Shown in pieces: positions 6,274 through 14,228 of a stretch of 14,457 nucleotides of DNA. The position numbers were made by a program, and so were the translations under genes. The notes beneath the pieces were generated by a model, which worked only from the letters and a program-made list of their open reading frames with translations, had not been told where the DNA came from and ran no database searches. The DNA comes from an archaeon (GTDB taxonomy: Archaea; Asgardarchaeota; Hermodarchaeia; Hermodarchaeales; Hermodarchaeaceae), in contig JABXGX010000254.1 of the NCBI GenBank assembly GCA_016550405.1, positions 1-14,457 of the forward strand, in the 5' to 3' direction. Position 1 is the first letter of the stretch, and each line of letters begins with the position of its first letter.

Positions 6274-7584
6274 ATGCCCGAAAAGAATAACCAATTCAAT
6301 TTACCAGTTGACCAATTACCCCGCCAATGGTATAATCTAGCCGCGGATTTACCTGAGCCATTGCCTCCGCCAAAGGACCCAGAGGAAGGCCAATCACGTT
6401 TAGAGATGCTCCCAAAATTCTTACTCAAATCAGTCTTGGAACAAGAAAATGCCACTGAACGATGGATTGACATTCCTGGAGGAATTCGAGAACTCTTTAT
6501 TCAAGCTGGTCGTCCACGCCCCTTAATGCGTGCCTTGCGATTAGAAAAGGCTCTGAAATTACCAGACTCCATTCGCCTTTATTACAAGCGTGAAGACCTT
6601 TCACCAACAGGATCGCATAAGGTGAATACAGCTTTAGCCCAAACCTATTATGCAGCAAAGGAAGGATTTGAAGAAGTCACCACTGAGACGGGAGCGGGGC
6701 AATGGGGTTCGGCGCTCTCTTATGCGGCGTCACTTAACGGCCTTAACTGCCGAGTCTTTTGGGTACGGGCGGCATATCGCTGGAAACCAGGACGACGAAC
6801 CCTCATGAACCTCTTTGGGGCAGATGTCTTCGCCTCACCGAGCAAAGAGACGGAGTTTGGTCAAAAACTCCTCAGAGACAACCCTCAACATGTTGGGAGT
6901 CTTGGAATAGCAATTAGCGAAGGAATTGAAGACGCTCTCAATCGTGATGGCAGCATCTATTGCCTGGGCAGTGTGCTTAGCCACGTTTTACTGCACCAGA
7001 CTGTGATTGGTCTTGAAACCATTGAGCAGTTTAAAATTGCTGAAGATAATCCAACCCTCCTCGTGGGGTGTTTCGGAGGCGGGAGTAACTTTGGTGGTTT
7101 TAGCTTACCTTTTATTGGTGAAGTCTTACAGGGTAAACGCGAATGTGGCTTCTTAGCCGCACAAAGTGAAGCTGCTCCGAACCTCGTGAAGGGTGAATAT
7201 ATCTATGATCATGGAGATCACGCTGGACTTACTCCGTTGCTGAAAATGTATTCGCTTGGTCATGATGTTGAATTGCCACAAATTTGGGCGGAAGGGATTC
7301 GCTATTCCGCCGCAGCACCAATCATGAGTGCAGTACGAAAACTTGGTTTACTTGATGCAGTAGCATACCCGGTTGATGAAGTTCATGTCTATTCCCAAGC
7401 TCGCCGGTTCATACAAACGGAAGGGTTCATACCAGCACCAGAATCTTCCTATGGCGTCTGTGCTGCAATCGATAAAGCTCTTGAATACAAGGAGAAGAAA
7501 AAAGATGCTGTGATAGCGTTTAACGTATCAGGACATGGCTTCTTAGATATGCAGGCATTCGCAAAACCACTTAAACTCGAATGA
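6274..7584 (+). CDS. trpB2: Tryptophan synthase beta chain, TrpB2 type
   Basis: A 436-residue PLP enzyme that joins indole and L-serine to make L-tryptophan. The PLP lysine is Lys116 in SPTGSHKVNTA, the catalytic Glu138 is in ETGAGQWG, and the phosphate-binding glycine loop is GCFGGGSN (265-272). ETGAGQWG, with Trp where TrpB1 has His, the long N-terminal extension (about 60 residues before the core) and the YDHGDHAGLTPLLKMYSLGHD-like region at 311-331 mark the TrpB2 subfamily. No trpA or other trp gene is adjacent. TrpB2 enzymes often act without TrpA in indole salvage or as stand-alone synthases; the role here cannot be fixed from sequence. The ATG at 6274 has only a weak AGGCG upstream. 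Confidence 0.93.
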   Translation: MPEKNNQFNLPVDQLPRQWYNLAADLPEPLPPPKDPEEGQSRLEMLPKFLLKSVLEQENATERWIDIPGGIRELFIQAGRPRPLMRALRLEKALKLPDSIRLYYKREDLSPTGSHKVNTALAQTYYAAKEGFEEVTTETGAGQWGSALSYAASLNGLNCRVFWVRAAYRWKPGRRTLMNLFGADVFASPSKETEFGQKLLRDNPQHVGSLGIAISEGIEDALNRDGSIYCLGSVLSHVLLHQTVIGLETIEQFKIAEDNPTLLVGCFGGGSNFGGFSLPFIGEVLQGKRECGFLAAQSEAAPNLVKGEYIYDHGDHAGLTPLLKMYSLGHDVELPQIWAEGIRYSAAAPIMSAVRKLGLLDAVAYPVDEVHVYSQARRFIQTEGFIPAPESSYGVCAAIDKALEYKEKKKDAVIAFNVSGHGFLDMQAFAKPLKLE

Positions 7585-7617
7585 ATCAAAAGGTAACTAT
7601 CGCATTCAAAATTCAGT

Positions 7618-8025
7618 TCAGGAACTGGATTCGGTCTTTTCCAGTTCTTGGATGAATTCTTTAATGCTAATCCCATACTGTTCAATTTGTTCGCCCATAT
7701 ATCGTGCACGTTGAGGAAGATCGATGAGTTGTTCACCCATTTCCCTTAAATCAAGCGAATTCAACATGTTAATACGATCAAATAGCGGATGGCTTCGCTT
7801 GCGTAGTGTTTGCACCATATCATCCATCCGCGCCTGGACATCTAGCATGATTGCCGAAGCTTCTTTAGCTGATGTCTTTTGACCCTGAAACTCACCATAA
7901 GGAAATAGGAGCCGCCATGCTACATTTCGGCTTTTTGGTCGCGTGATTTCATCTAATTTCTCAAGTGTCTTATTTAGTAGATTTATGATGTGGCGTAGTT
8001 GCTTCAGGATTAACTCATAGCCCAA
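7618..8025 (-). CDS. Helical protein of unknown function downstream of dppF
   Basis: A 135-residue soluble protein that I do not recognise. It is almost entirely helical, with heptad-like hydrophobic spacing at about 1-28 and 95-130, a central stretch with RPKSRNVAWRLLFPYGEF (30-47), and no cysteines, signal or membrane segments. The start appears to be TTG at 8025: the frame is open only a few codons further up, to a TGA, with no ATG or GTG, and no good ribosome binding site is seen. It begins 34 bases after the dppF stop on the same strand, so it may be the distal gene of the dppCDF transcript, although a peptide-transport role is not implied by its sequence. It converges with trpB2. Being a real gene is likely but not certain. 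Confidence 0.6.
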   Translation of the reverse strand: MGYELILKQLRHIINLLNKTLEKLDEITRPKSRNVAWRLLFPYGEFQGQKTSAKEASAIMLDVQARMDDMVQTLRKRSHPLFDRINMLNSLDLREMGEQLIDLPQRARYMGEQIEQYGISIKEFIQELEKTESSS

Positions 8026-8059
8026 TGTTGATACACAACCAATGCTACGTTGTCAGTGG

Positions 8060-9112
8060 TTAGGATTTAGCCTTTTCCTTTAATTTAGAGGCAGGATCAA
8101 AGTCTAAGTGAAGTGGAGGTCGCGGGAACCAACATGCCACCCAGTGACCTGGTTCAAGTTCTTCTAGAAGGGGTTCATCTTGGCGACATTTCTTTTGGGC
8201 AAATTCACATCGTGGCGCAAACAAGCACCCAGGAGGAGTATTAATCGGACTTCCAGGTTCTCCAGGGAGCACTTTTCGTTTTCGCTGACTGGTGGGGTCA
8301 GGGGAAGGCACCGCGGAAATGAGTGCTTGGCTATAAGGGTGAACTGACCCGCGAATGACTTGATCAATGCTTCCCTTTTCCATGATTTTACCTAGATACA
8401 TGATTGCGATCTTATCTCCGATATAACTGGCGACGGAGAGGTCATGGGTAACATAGATATACGCGATATGGAATTCGCGTCGGATTTTTTCAAGTAGATT
8501 TAGAATTTCAGACCGAATAGAAACATCGAGCATGGAGACTGGTTCGTCAGCAACAATGAATTCGGGGTTCACAACGATTGCGCGTGCAATGGCGACTCGT
8601 TGACGTTGTCCGCCACTGAGTTCGTGAGGATAACGGAAGGTGAACTCCTCGGCGGGAACAAGTTGAACAGCTTCAAGTGCTCGCACTACCCGTTGTTCTT
8701 CGTCTGCACCGTCTTCTGCTATTTTGTTCAACCGAAGTGGTTCTGCAATAGTATCATAAAGACTCAGCCTAGGATTCAGCGAGGAATAGGGATCCTGGAA
8801 AATCGTTTGCATCTTCGCTCTGAGTTTTCGAAGACGACGTCGACTGATTTTATTGAGGTCCTCTCCTTCAAAAATAACTGTACCATCAGTGGGTTCAATT
8901 AATCCGACCAGTAATTTCCCGGTAGTTGTTTTCCCACATCCGGATTCGCCTGCAAGGCAGTAGAGTTCCTCGGGAAAAACATCTAAATCAACTCCGTCAA
9001 CAGCCTTAAGATATGTTTCTCCACCAATGAGTTGAGAGAAGAAGCCTGAACTGACTTGGAACCATTTTCGAAGTCCACGGCAAGAGATAACGGGTTCTTG
9101 TGCTTTAGCCAT
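8060..9112 (-). CDS. dppF: Di/oligopeptide ABC transporter ATPase DppF/OppF
   Basis: A 350-residue ATPase of the peptide/nickel importer family. Walker A is GESGCGKT (55-62), the Q-loop is Gln106 in IFQDP, the signature is LSGGQ (165-169), Walker B is FIVADE (185-190), and the switch histidine is His223. The C-terminal oligopeptide-transporter extension keeps four cysteines (296, 302, 309, 327). In some DppD/DppF proteins this set holds a 4Fe-4S cluster. It would pair with DppD on the cytoplasmic side of DppB and DppC to power peptide uptake. Its ATG shares one base with the dppD stop (TAATG) and has a full AGGAGG site seven bases upstream, so coupling and strong translation are expected. Confidence 0.93.
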   Translation of the reverse strand: MAKAQEPVISCRGLRKWFQVSSGFFSQLIGGETYLKAVDGVDLDVFPEELYCLAGESGCGKTTTGKLLVGLIEPTDGTVIFEGEDLNKISRRRLRKLRAKMQTIFQDPYSSLNPRLSLYDTIAEPLRLNKIAEDGADEEQRVVRALEAVQLVPAEEFTFRYPHELSGGQRQRVAIARAIVVNPEFIVADEPVSMLDVSIRSEILNLLEKIRREFHIAYIYVTHDLSVASYIGDKIAIMYLGKIMEKGSIDQVIRGSVHPYSQALISAVPSPDPTSQRKRKVLPGEPGSPINTPPGCLFAPRCEFAQKKCRQDEPLLEELEPGHWVACWFPRPPLHLDFDPASKLKEKAKS

Positions 9113-10116
9113 TATTTGACCTCCTGTTTACCTGGGGACCATTTGTCATCTTTGATTTTTCCGCTCGCGAGGTGACACGCGGCTTTGTGTCCCGGACTTA
9201 CCTGTTGTAATAGGGGATCCTCTATTTTGCACAGGTCCTGGGCATACATACATCGAGGATGGAAGCGACACCCGGGAGGAGGGTCTAAGAGATTCGGAGG
9301 GGACCCAGGAATTGATGCGAGGGTTTGGTCACTGGATTTTTCGATTGAGGGAATAGAAGCAATTAATCCCTGAGCGTAGGGATGCCAAGGCTTTTGGAAG
9401 ATTTCTAAAACTGAACCTGTTTCGACAATTTTACCTGCATACATGATAATGACATTATTGCAGGTTTCTGCAACTACAGAAAGGTCATGTGTAATCAGCA
9501 TAAGAGTGATGCCTAATTCTTTGACCAGTTTCTTGAGTAATTGCATAATTTGTGCTTGAACAGTAACATCGAGGGCTGTTGTAGGTTCATCGGCTATGAG
9601 AAACTTTGGATCACAAGCTAAAGCCATGACAATCATCGCACGTTGTTTCATTCCGCCACTAAATTCAAAGGGATAATGGTCAACTCGGTCAGGATCCATA
9701 CCCACTAGTCTGAAGAGGTCTTTGGTTTTTTCATGAGCAGCCTCTTTTCCGAGTTCTGGATCATGCTTCAGCATAGCTTCGGTTACTTGGTCGCTAACGC
9801 GGAGAATAGGATTGAGCGCATTCATTGCACCTTGGAAGACCATAGCGATTTGGGTCCAGCGAAAGTTCCGCATCTCCTCAGCATCTAAAGTAGCAATATC
9901 TACATCATTAAAATAGATGTGTCCACCAATGATCTCTCCTGGATCAGGTAACATGCGAAGAATGGCAAAAGCGACAGTACTTTTCCCACAGCCGGACTCG
10001 CCTACAAGCCCAACGGAATCACCTGCTTCAATTTTAAATGTGACATCTTCGACTGCTTTACAGTCTCCACGTTGCATACAATAGTATACTACAAGATTTT
10101 CTACGCGCAATGACAT
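9112..10116 (-). CDS. dppD: Di/oligopeptide ABC transporter ATPase DppD/OppD
   Basis: A 334-residue partner of DppF. Walker A is GESGCGKS (39-46), the Q-loop is Gln95, the signature FSGGM (152-156) is followed by KQR, Walker B is FLIADE (172-177), and the switch histidine is His210. The C-terminal extension has Cys283, 289, 296 and 314 in the same spacing class as in DppF, so an Fe-S cluster may bind here too. FSGGMKQR is the usual form for DppD; DppF carries LSGGQRQR. A GGTGAG site lies six bases before the ATG, within the end of dppC. The gene starts 11 bases after dppC ends. Confidence 0.93.
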   Translation of the reverse strand: MSLRVENLVVYYCMQRGDCKAVEDVTFKIEAGDSVGLVGESGCGKSTVAFAILRMLPDPGEIIGGHIYFNDVDIATLDAEEMRNFRWTQIAMVFQGAMNALNPILRVSDQVTEAMLKHDPELGKEAAHEKTKDLFRLVGMDPDRVDHYPFEFSGGMKQRAMIVMALACDPKFLIADEPTTALDVTVQAQIMQLLKKLVKELGITLMLITHDLSVVAETCNNVIIMYAGKIVETGSVLEIFQKPWHPYAQGLIASIPSIEKSSDQTLASIPGSPPNLLDPPPGCRFHPRCMYAQDLCKIEDPLLQQVSPGHKAACHLASGKIKDDKWSPGKQEVK

Positions 10117-10127
10117 CGTGTTCTCAC

Positions 10128-11639
10128 CTATAATTTCCTGAGTCGTGGATTGAGCGCTTTATCTACGGCATACCCTATAAAGATGAACCCCATAGAGAGC
10201 AGTGCAATACAAAGTCCAGGAGGCATGAAGAACCACCAAGCAGGTGGAATCTGTGTCAAGGCAGCTTGATTATAGGCAGCCTGTAACATTCGACCCCAAG
10301 ATACAAGATTTTGGGGTGTCAATCCGAGAAAGCTTAGTCCAGCTTCGGAAAGTATCGCTCCAGAAACACCTGTAGCCAATTGAACGAAGACAATTGTCAA
10401 CACATTCGGGAATACATGGCGAAAGACTAAGTAGACATCACCTGCACCGGCAGCTTTAGCTGCTTCTACATAGGCTTTTTCTTTTTCAACAAGTACTTGC
10501 GAACGAATTACTCGGGCAGGTCCAGGCCACGCGAATAAAGCAATTACAAAAACTGTGATTGGTAGACTTGGCCTCAGAATGGCAGATAAGATCATCATGA
10601 CTGGTAATGTTGGCATGATGATAAAGAAATCCGTTACTCGCATTGCAGCCTCATCGACAGAGCCTCCAAAGTATCCAGCTGCGAGACCAAGGATTAGCCC
10701 AACTGCTACGCCAATAAATGTAGCGACAATGCCTATAAAGAGTGAAACTTGGGCCCCCCAGAATAGTTGTGCCATGACATCCTGCCCTCGATCAGTTGTG
10801 CCTAATGGCCCCCAAAAATCGCTATAACCCCAGAGCTGTATATCATCAGACCATAGATTCACTGTCCCAACCTGGTCTTTATTGACTTCACTCTGCTGGA
10901 ATTCCATAAAAACACGAATGGTAATTTCCTGATTTGGTTGTAATGCCCTAGTCATTACTTGACTAGTGAGAATGTTTGTAAATGTCTGCCAGTTTCGAGG
11001 ATAGGCTGGTTGAAGCCGAAAGGTGTATTGGCCCGGCGTAATGATAGGATCATCAAGGTTTTCATTTCTAATTTGATAATAAATCAATACTGCATTATCT
11101 GTCAGATTCCCAGATATTTCGGCTTTGGATGTAAAATAAAGATAGGCCAATGCCGGAGGTATATGTTCCCAAGAAAAAGTAATGTCAGCATATATGCGTT
11201 GTCCGTTATATGTTTCATTATTTGAAGCATCTGTAAGCTGCAGAACTAATGATCGATTTGTACCTGATATGCTGCCAGTAAAATCGGTAGTATCGTAATA
11301 CCAAGAAGCTTGCGGAGATGAGGCATTCACTGTCCAAGATGTATCAAAATCGAAGAATGGATCGGGAACAAAGTTTTGGCCAGGAGGATAATCGACCCGG
11401 TTTCCTAAATCACCTGGAGAGGTCCATGACATCCACTGGGGAGCAGCATAGTCTGGCCCCACCCGAACTAACACTCCTGGATATAATGGAAATAAGGTGG
11501 GGGCAAGTAAAGCCATGAAAAAAAACAAGATTACAACAAGAAGCCCAAAAAGACCTTGTTTCACTTCCCGATACCGCTTCCAAACACCTTGTGCACGTTC
11601 AAGCATTGAAAGCCGATGTTTGAGTTGTGTTCCACTCAT
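10128..11639 (-). CDS. dppC: Peptide ABC transporter permease DppC with a large extracytoplasmic insertion
   Basis: A 503-residue permease, against about 280-330 for usual DppC. TM1 is at about 28-50. The conserved core resumes at GPLGTTDRGQDVMAQLFWGAQVSL (277-300), followed by about five helices. The EAA loop is at 392-412, EAAKAAGAG to FRHVFPN, which contacts the ATPases. Between TM1 and the core lies an insertion (about residues 80-270) without hydrophobic helices. It is rich in aromatic and polar beta-strand sequence, ends GTVNLWSDDIQLWG like the last strand of galactose-binding-like jelly rolls, and holds sequons at Asn105, 128, 141 and 178. It should face outside the cell. The ATG has AGGTGAT upstream. 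It is first in the dppC-dppD-dppF transcript. The permease assignment is firm; the insert fold is inference. Confidence 0.92.
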   Translation of the reverse strand: MSGTQLKHRLSMLERAQGVWKRYREVKQGLFGLLVVILFFFMALLAPTLFPLYPGVLVRVGPDYAAPQWMSWTSPGDLGNRVDYPPGQNFVPDPFFDFDTSWTVNASSPQASWYYDTTDFTGSISGTNRSLVLQLTDASNNETYNGQRIYADITFSWEHIPPALAYLYFTSKAEISGNLTDNAVLIYYQIRNENLDDPIITPGQYTFRLQPAYPRNWQTFTNILTSQVMTRALQPNQEITIRVFMEFQQSEVNKDQVGTVNLWSDDIQLWGYSDFWGPLGTTDRGQDVMAQLFWGAQVSLFIGIVATFIGVAVGLILGLAAGYFGGSVDEAAMRVTDFFIIMPTLPVMMILSAILRPSLPITVFVIALFAWPGPARVIRSQVLVEKEKAYVEAAKAAGAGDVYLVFRHVFPNVLTIVFVQLATGVSGAILSEAGLSFLGLTPQNLVSWGRMLQAAYNQAALTQIPPAWWFFMPPGLCIALLSMGFIFIGYAVDKALNPRLRKL

Positions 11640-11702
11640 ACAGTGATCACCTAAAGGGATATCTTTTGCTTATGCTTTTTTCAGTATAGACAGTCCGAAC
11701 CT

Positions 11703-11710
11703 GTTTAAAA
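11703..11710 (-). promoter_or_regulatory. TATA-like box for the dppCDF operon
   Basis: On the minus strand this reads TTTTAAAC inside AACTTTTAAACAGG. It would place the transcript start near 11680 and leave a leader of about 40 bases before the dppC ATG at 11639. The rest of the 221-base gap (11640-11860) is AT-rich and shows no gene. A second AT-rich run, TTAATATAA on the minus strand, lies about ten bases further upstream and is an alternative box. Confidence 0.4.
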
Positions 11711-11860
11711 GTTATATTAAGTTGACGGTAAGTGCACCAAATATATAGCTCCCATAACGACGAATGGAAAACACTATCAGCCCAGGCTACTGAAACTTAA
11801 TCCAATTGAAATATTTTATATGAACACCATATTTTCAAAAATTACGAGATATTCTCCGGT

Positions 11861-12118
11861 TTAAGAAGAAACAGGGTCCATACGTGGTTGGAGAAGATAT
11901 CTTTCGGTCAACCAGAGATATAGTAGGCTAATCAATGAAAAAGCAATAAGAATGAGACCAATCCAAATAACCACAATTCCACCGAAGCTTATGAAAGACA
12001 ATAGTATTCCGGCAATAATTATGATAATGCCAATTACAATAAACCATTTCAATGTCGGTTTTGTTTCCATCAGTGAACGAAAACTCAATTGTTCAGGCAT
12101 TATCTTTTTGCCCCACAT
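11861..12118 (-). CDS. Small two-helix membrane protein in the dpp locus
   Basis: An 85-residue protein I do not recognise. It has an N-terminal polar stretch of about 22 residues, two close hydrophobic helices (about 25-46 and 47-70) separated by a glycine pair, and a short basic tail, TERYLLQPR. Two ATGs are possible. The one at 12118 has no ribosome binding site. The one at 12100 (starting MPEQLSFR) has a weak GGGG nine bases upstream and would give 79 residues. It lies between dppC and dppB and shares the divergent interval with dppB. Its layout resembles that of the 100-residue protein at 13750, suggesting a related accessory family. Confidence 0.6.
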   Translation of the reverse strand: MWGKKIMPEQLSFRSLMETKPTLKWFIVIGIIIIIAGILLSFISFGGIVVIWIGLILIAFSLISLLYLWLTERYLLQPRMDPVSS

Positions 12119-12132
12119 TTTTTCTTATTGAA

Positions 12133-12151
12133 TGTTCTAATCTATAGAACA
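12133..12151. repeat. 19-base perfect dyad between the small membrane gene and dppB
   Basis: TGTTCTA-ATCTA-TAGAACA has two 7-base arms around a 5-base spacer. It sits in the 114-base divergent interval. A minus-strand TATA-like GTATTATAGC near 12159-12168 would start transcription at or close to the dyad. A plus-strand box (TTAATTTTATTAG, about 12175-12187) would serve dppB. Position and symmetry suit an operator bound by a dimeric regulator, but no regulator gene is adjacent. Confidence 0.4.
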
Positions 12152-12232
12152 GCGTAGCTATAATACCTCTTCAGTTAATTTTATTAGTATTAGCATTTCA
12201 GGTCTTTCTCAATCAGAAGTGAAGTGAGAATT

Positions 12233-13255
12233 ATGGGACTACGTAGCTATCTAATCAAGCGTATCATTATTGCCATAGTCCTTTTTATTGCGGTCATCAT
12301 ATTCAACTTCTTTCTTTTCCGATTGCCTGTTTTTATCTTCGGAATTGATCCCGCATACCTCTATATTACTCCGGGTATGGACCCAAGAGCCATTGAAGGG
12401 ATTCGTCGATTATACCAACTTCCGCCAGCTAATGCGACTTGGTATGATTGGTTTCTCCATTTCGTGTCATATATGCGAAATATGTTTACTCTTCAGTTTG
12501 GTATTAGTTTCAGCTCCGGAAGACCTGTTGCCGCTGACATAATGGAACGCCTTCCTAACACACTACTTCTAATGGGTACTTCCACACTCTTTGCTGTAAT
12601 ACTAGGTGTAGTAATAGGGATTATTGCAGCAAGTCGGCATGGTGGAGCTTTAGACACAGGACTAATTACATTTAGTTTGACCATGTATAGCCTACCCGTA
12701 TTTTGGTTAGGCATGTCTTTTCTACTAGCCTTCTCTGTTCTTCCACAAATTTATCTTGGATTCCCCTTATTCCCACTTGGACATACAACAAGTCCCCCTG
12801 GCTCAATTCCCAATGACCCGATATCCTATTCTCTTGACGTGGCGTGGCATCTAGTACTACCTGCATTGACCTTGACATTAGCATTTTTTGGAGGATACAT
12901 GCTGCTTATGCGCAATACATTAGTTGACGTATTGACAGAAGACTATATTCTAACAGCTCGTGCAAAAGGTCTAGAAGAACGCACCGTTCTATACAAGCAC
13001 GGAGTACGTAACGCGTTTCTACCCCTAATCTCTCTAATCGCGATTAACTTCGCATTTATCATAAGTGGAGCAATTCTCACTGAAACCGTGTTCATATGGC
13101 TGGGGATGGGCCGTCTACTATATGCGTCATTAACCGCAAATGATTGGCCAGTGGCACAAGGCATATTCTTCATGATAGCAGCTACAGTCATTATCGCTAA
13201 TATCATCGCTGATATCCTTTACGGGGTTCTTGATCCACGAATAAAATATGGATGA
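12233..13255 (+). CDS. dppB: Di/oligopeptide ABC transporter permease DppB/OppB
   Basis: A 340-residue inner permease with the usual DppB layout: TM1 at the N-terminus (LIKRIIIAIVLFIAVIIFNF), an extracytoplasmic segment of about 60 residues, then FGISFSSGRPVAADIMERLPNT leading into five further helices. The EAA loop is seen in YILTARAKGLEERTVLYKHGVRNAFLPL (about two thirds along). It forms the channel with DppC and is driven by DppD and DppF. I prefer the ATG at 12233, with GTGAG a few bases upstream, over the in-frame GTG at 12224. It is encoded on the strand opposite to dppC, D and F, which is unusual since dppB normally precedes dppC in one operon. Confidence 0.92.
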   Translation: MGLRSYLIKRIIIAIVLFIAVIIFNFFLFRLPVFIFGIDPAYLYITPGMDPRAIEGIRRLYQLPPANATWYDWFLHFVSYMRNMFTLQFGISFSSGRPVAADIMERLPNTLLLMGTSTLFAVILGVVIGIIAASRHGGALDTGLITFSLTMYSLPVFWLGMSFLLAFSVLPQIYLGFPLFPLGHTTSPPGSIPNDPISYSLDVAWHLVLPALTLTLAFFGGYMLLMRNTLVDVLTEDYILTARAKGLEERTVLYKHGVRNAFLPLISLIAINFAFIISGAILTETVFIWLGMGRLLYASLTANDWPVAQGIFFMIAATVIIANIIADILYGVLDPRIKYG

Positions 13256-13286
13256 TCTAGCGTCAATAATTAATTGAGGACAAACA

Positions 13287-13706
13287 ATGTCGTATTTAAA
13301 AAGACGCATTGTTTTTACCGGATATGCGATAGTCGGAGCTGTAGTTATAACTACTTCAATTCTTCACGCTTCCTATACAAACATCATCCCAGGTTTAAAT
13401 CAACTTGCATTTATTTTACTCTTCATTCCATCGCTCTTCCTTGGAATTATATGCATTGAATTCAAGGACACAATGATTGCTATGCTAGCTACAATTATTA
13501 TTTCCGTTTTTCTTATAGCTCTCGCACGATCAGCTCCAGTGTTTTTTGGGATTATTACTGAAACCGCCCCATTTTTCATAATCTCTCAATTTGCATTAAC
13601 CCTTCCCCTATTCTTCCCTCTTGTGCTCATCTTTACCTTAGGCACTGTGGCAGGCTTACTCTTCAATGAATTTATAATAGAGCCACGAACTGAGGATTTG
13701 ATATAA
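13287..13706 (+). CDS. Multi-helix membrane protein in the dpp locus
   Basis: A 139-residue very hydrophobic protein without a recognised family. Predicted helices are at about 8-28, 38-58, 62-80 and 95-127; the last may be two. The N-terminus is basic (KRR) and the C-terminus acidic (EPRTEDLI). The ATG has GAGG seven bases upstream. It begins 31 bases after dppB on the same strand and is probably in the same transcript. An accessory role in peptide uptake is suggested only by position. Confidence 0.65.
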   Translation: MSYLKRRIVFTGYAIVGAVVITTSILHASYTNIIPGLNQLAFILLFIPSLFLGIICIEFKDTMIAMLATIIISVFLIALARSAPVFFGIITETAPFFIISQFALTLPLFFPLVLIFTLGTVAGLLFNEFIIEPRTEDLI

Positions 13707-13749
13707 CAAAGATGAAGAATTCCATGAAATACATGAATGTGATAAAGCA

Positions 13750-14052
13750 ATGTCGAAAAAGCGCGAAGTAAAAGTTGTTTACCGTCGGTGGACCTTAATA
13801 ATTCCAGTTCTCTTATTGATACTTGGAAGCATCCTGATGTTTGTTTTCTGGTCGATTAACACAATAATTTCACTCTTTGGAGGTATGTTAATCCTAATCG
13901 GACTACTTTCGTTTGGTCTTCTATTGGTCATGGTTATATCCCTTGAACTCAGCACGCGCAGCCTGCAACATAAAAGACCAATACCTCCGCCTCTAAGTGA
14001 GGACTTTAAAAAAGCAGAACGCGAAAAGGATGCTCACAAGCAAAAAGAATAA
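13750..14052 (+). CDS. Small two-helix membrane protein with charged tail
   Basis: A 100-residue protein I do not recognise. A basic N-terminus (MSKKREVKVVYRR) is followed by two hydrophobic helices (about 14-34 and 40-64) and a proline-containing, Lys/Glu-rich cytoplasmic tail (about 70-100). The start is preceded by a GTGAT site. It lies 43 bases after the preceding membrane gene and is probably co-transcribed with dppB. The order of helix, glycine-containing turn, helix and basic stop resembles the 85-residue protein at 11861-12118. Confidence 0.62.
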   Translation: MSKKREVKVVYRRWTLIIPVLLLILGSILMFVFWSINTIISLFGGMLILIGLLSFGLLLVMVISLELSTRSLQHKRPIPPPLSEDFKKAEREKDAHKQKE

Positions 14053-14144
14053 TTCAACTTGACACCCTGCAATAATGGCGTATCAGAGCGTCTCTTGCCA
14101 TTAGAAAAAAGGAAATTCATGGTGTACTCGCCTATACCATAGCG

Positions 14145-14153
14145 TATATATAT
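14145..14153 (+). promoter_or_regulatory. TATA box for the substrate-binding protein gene
   Basis: TATATATAT in a GCGTATATATATCTCT context. The predicted transcript start is near 14172-14176, about 55 bases before the ATG at 14229. The substrate-binding protein may thus have its own promoter in addition to reading from dppB. Confidence 0.45.
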
Positions 14154-14181
14154 CTCTTAATAGGATGAAAACTGACCTTTA

Positions 14182-14208
14182 GCGGCAGTGCTAAATCTGC
14201 ATGGCCGC
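14182..14208 (+). promoter_or_regulatory. Hairpin in the leader of the substrate-binding protein gene
   Basis: An imperfect inverted repeat: GCGGCAGTGC pairs with GCATGGCCGC around a 7-base loop (TAAATCT). It makes ten positions with one A-G mismatch and one G-T wobble. It falls about 6-10 bases after the predicted transcript start and ends 13 bases before the GGAAGGA ribosome binding site. It could stabilise the mRNA or act as a regulatory element. It is not followed by a T-run, so a terminator is less likely. Confidence 0.35.
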
Positions 14209-14228
14209 AAGGGCAATTAACGGAAGGA

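Noticed and set aside
7620..7649. Inverted repeat AGGAACTGG / CCAGTTCTT between trpB2 and the helical gene
   Set aside because: It lies in the last codons of the minus-strand gene and lacks a following T-run on either strand, so I do not call a terminator. A role in 3'-end formation remains possible.
11640..11860. Search for a hidden small gene or non-coding RNA in the gap after dppC
   Set aside because: No frame with start, ribosome binding site and reasonable length was seen; only AT-rich promoter-like sequence.
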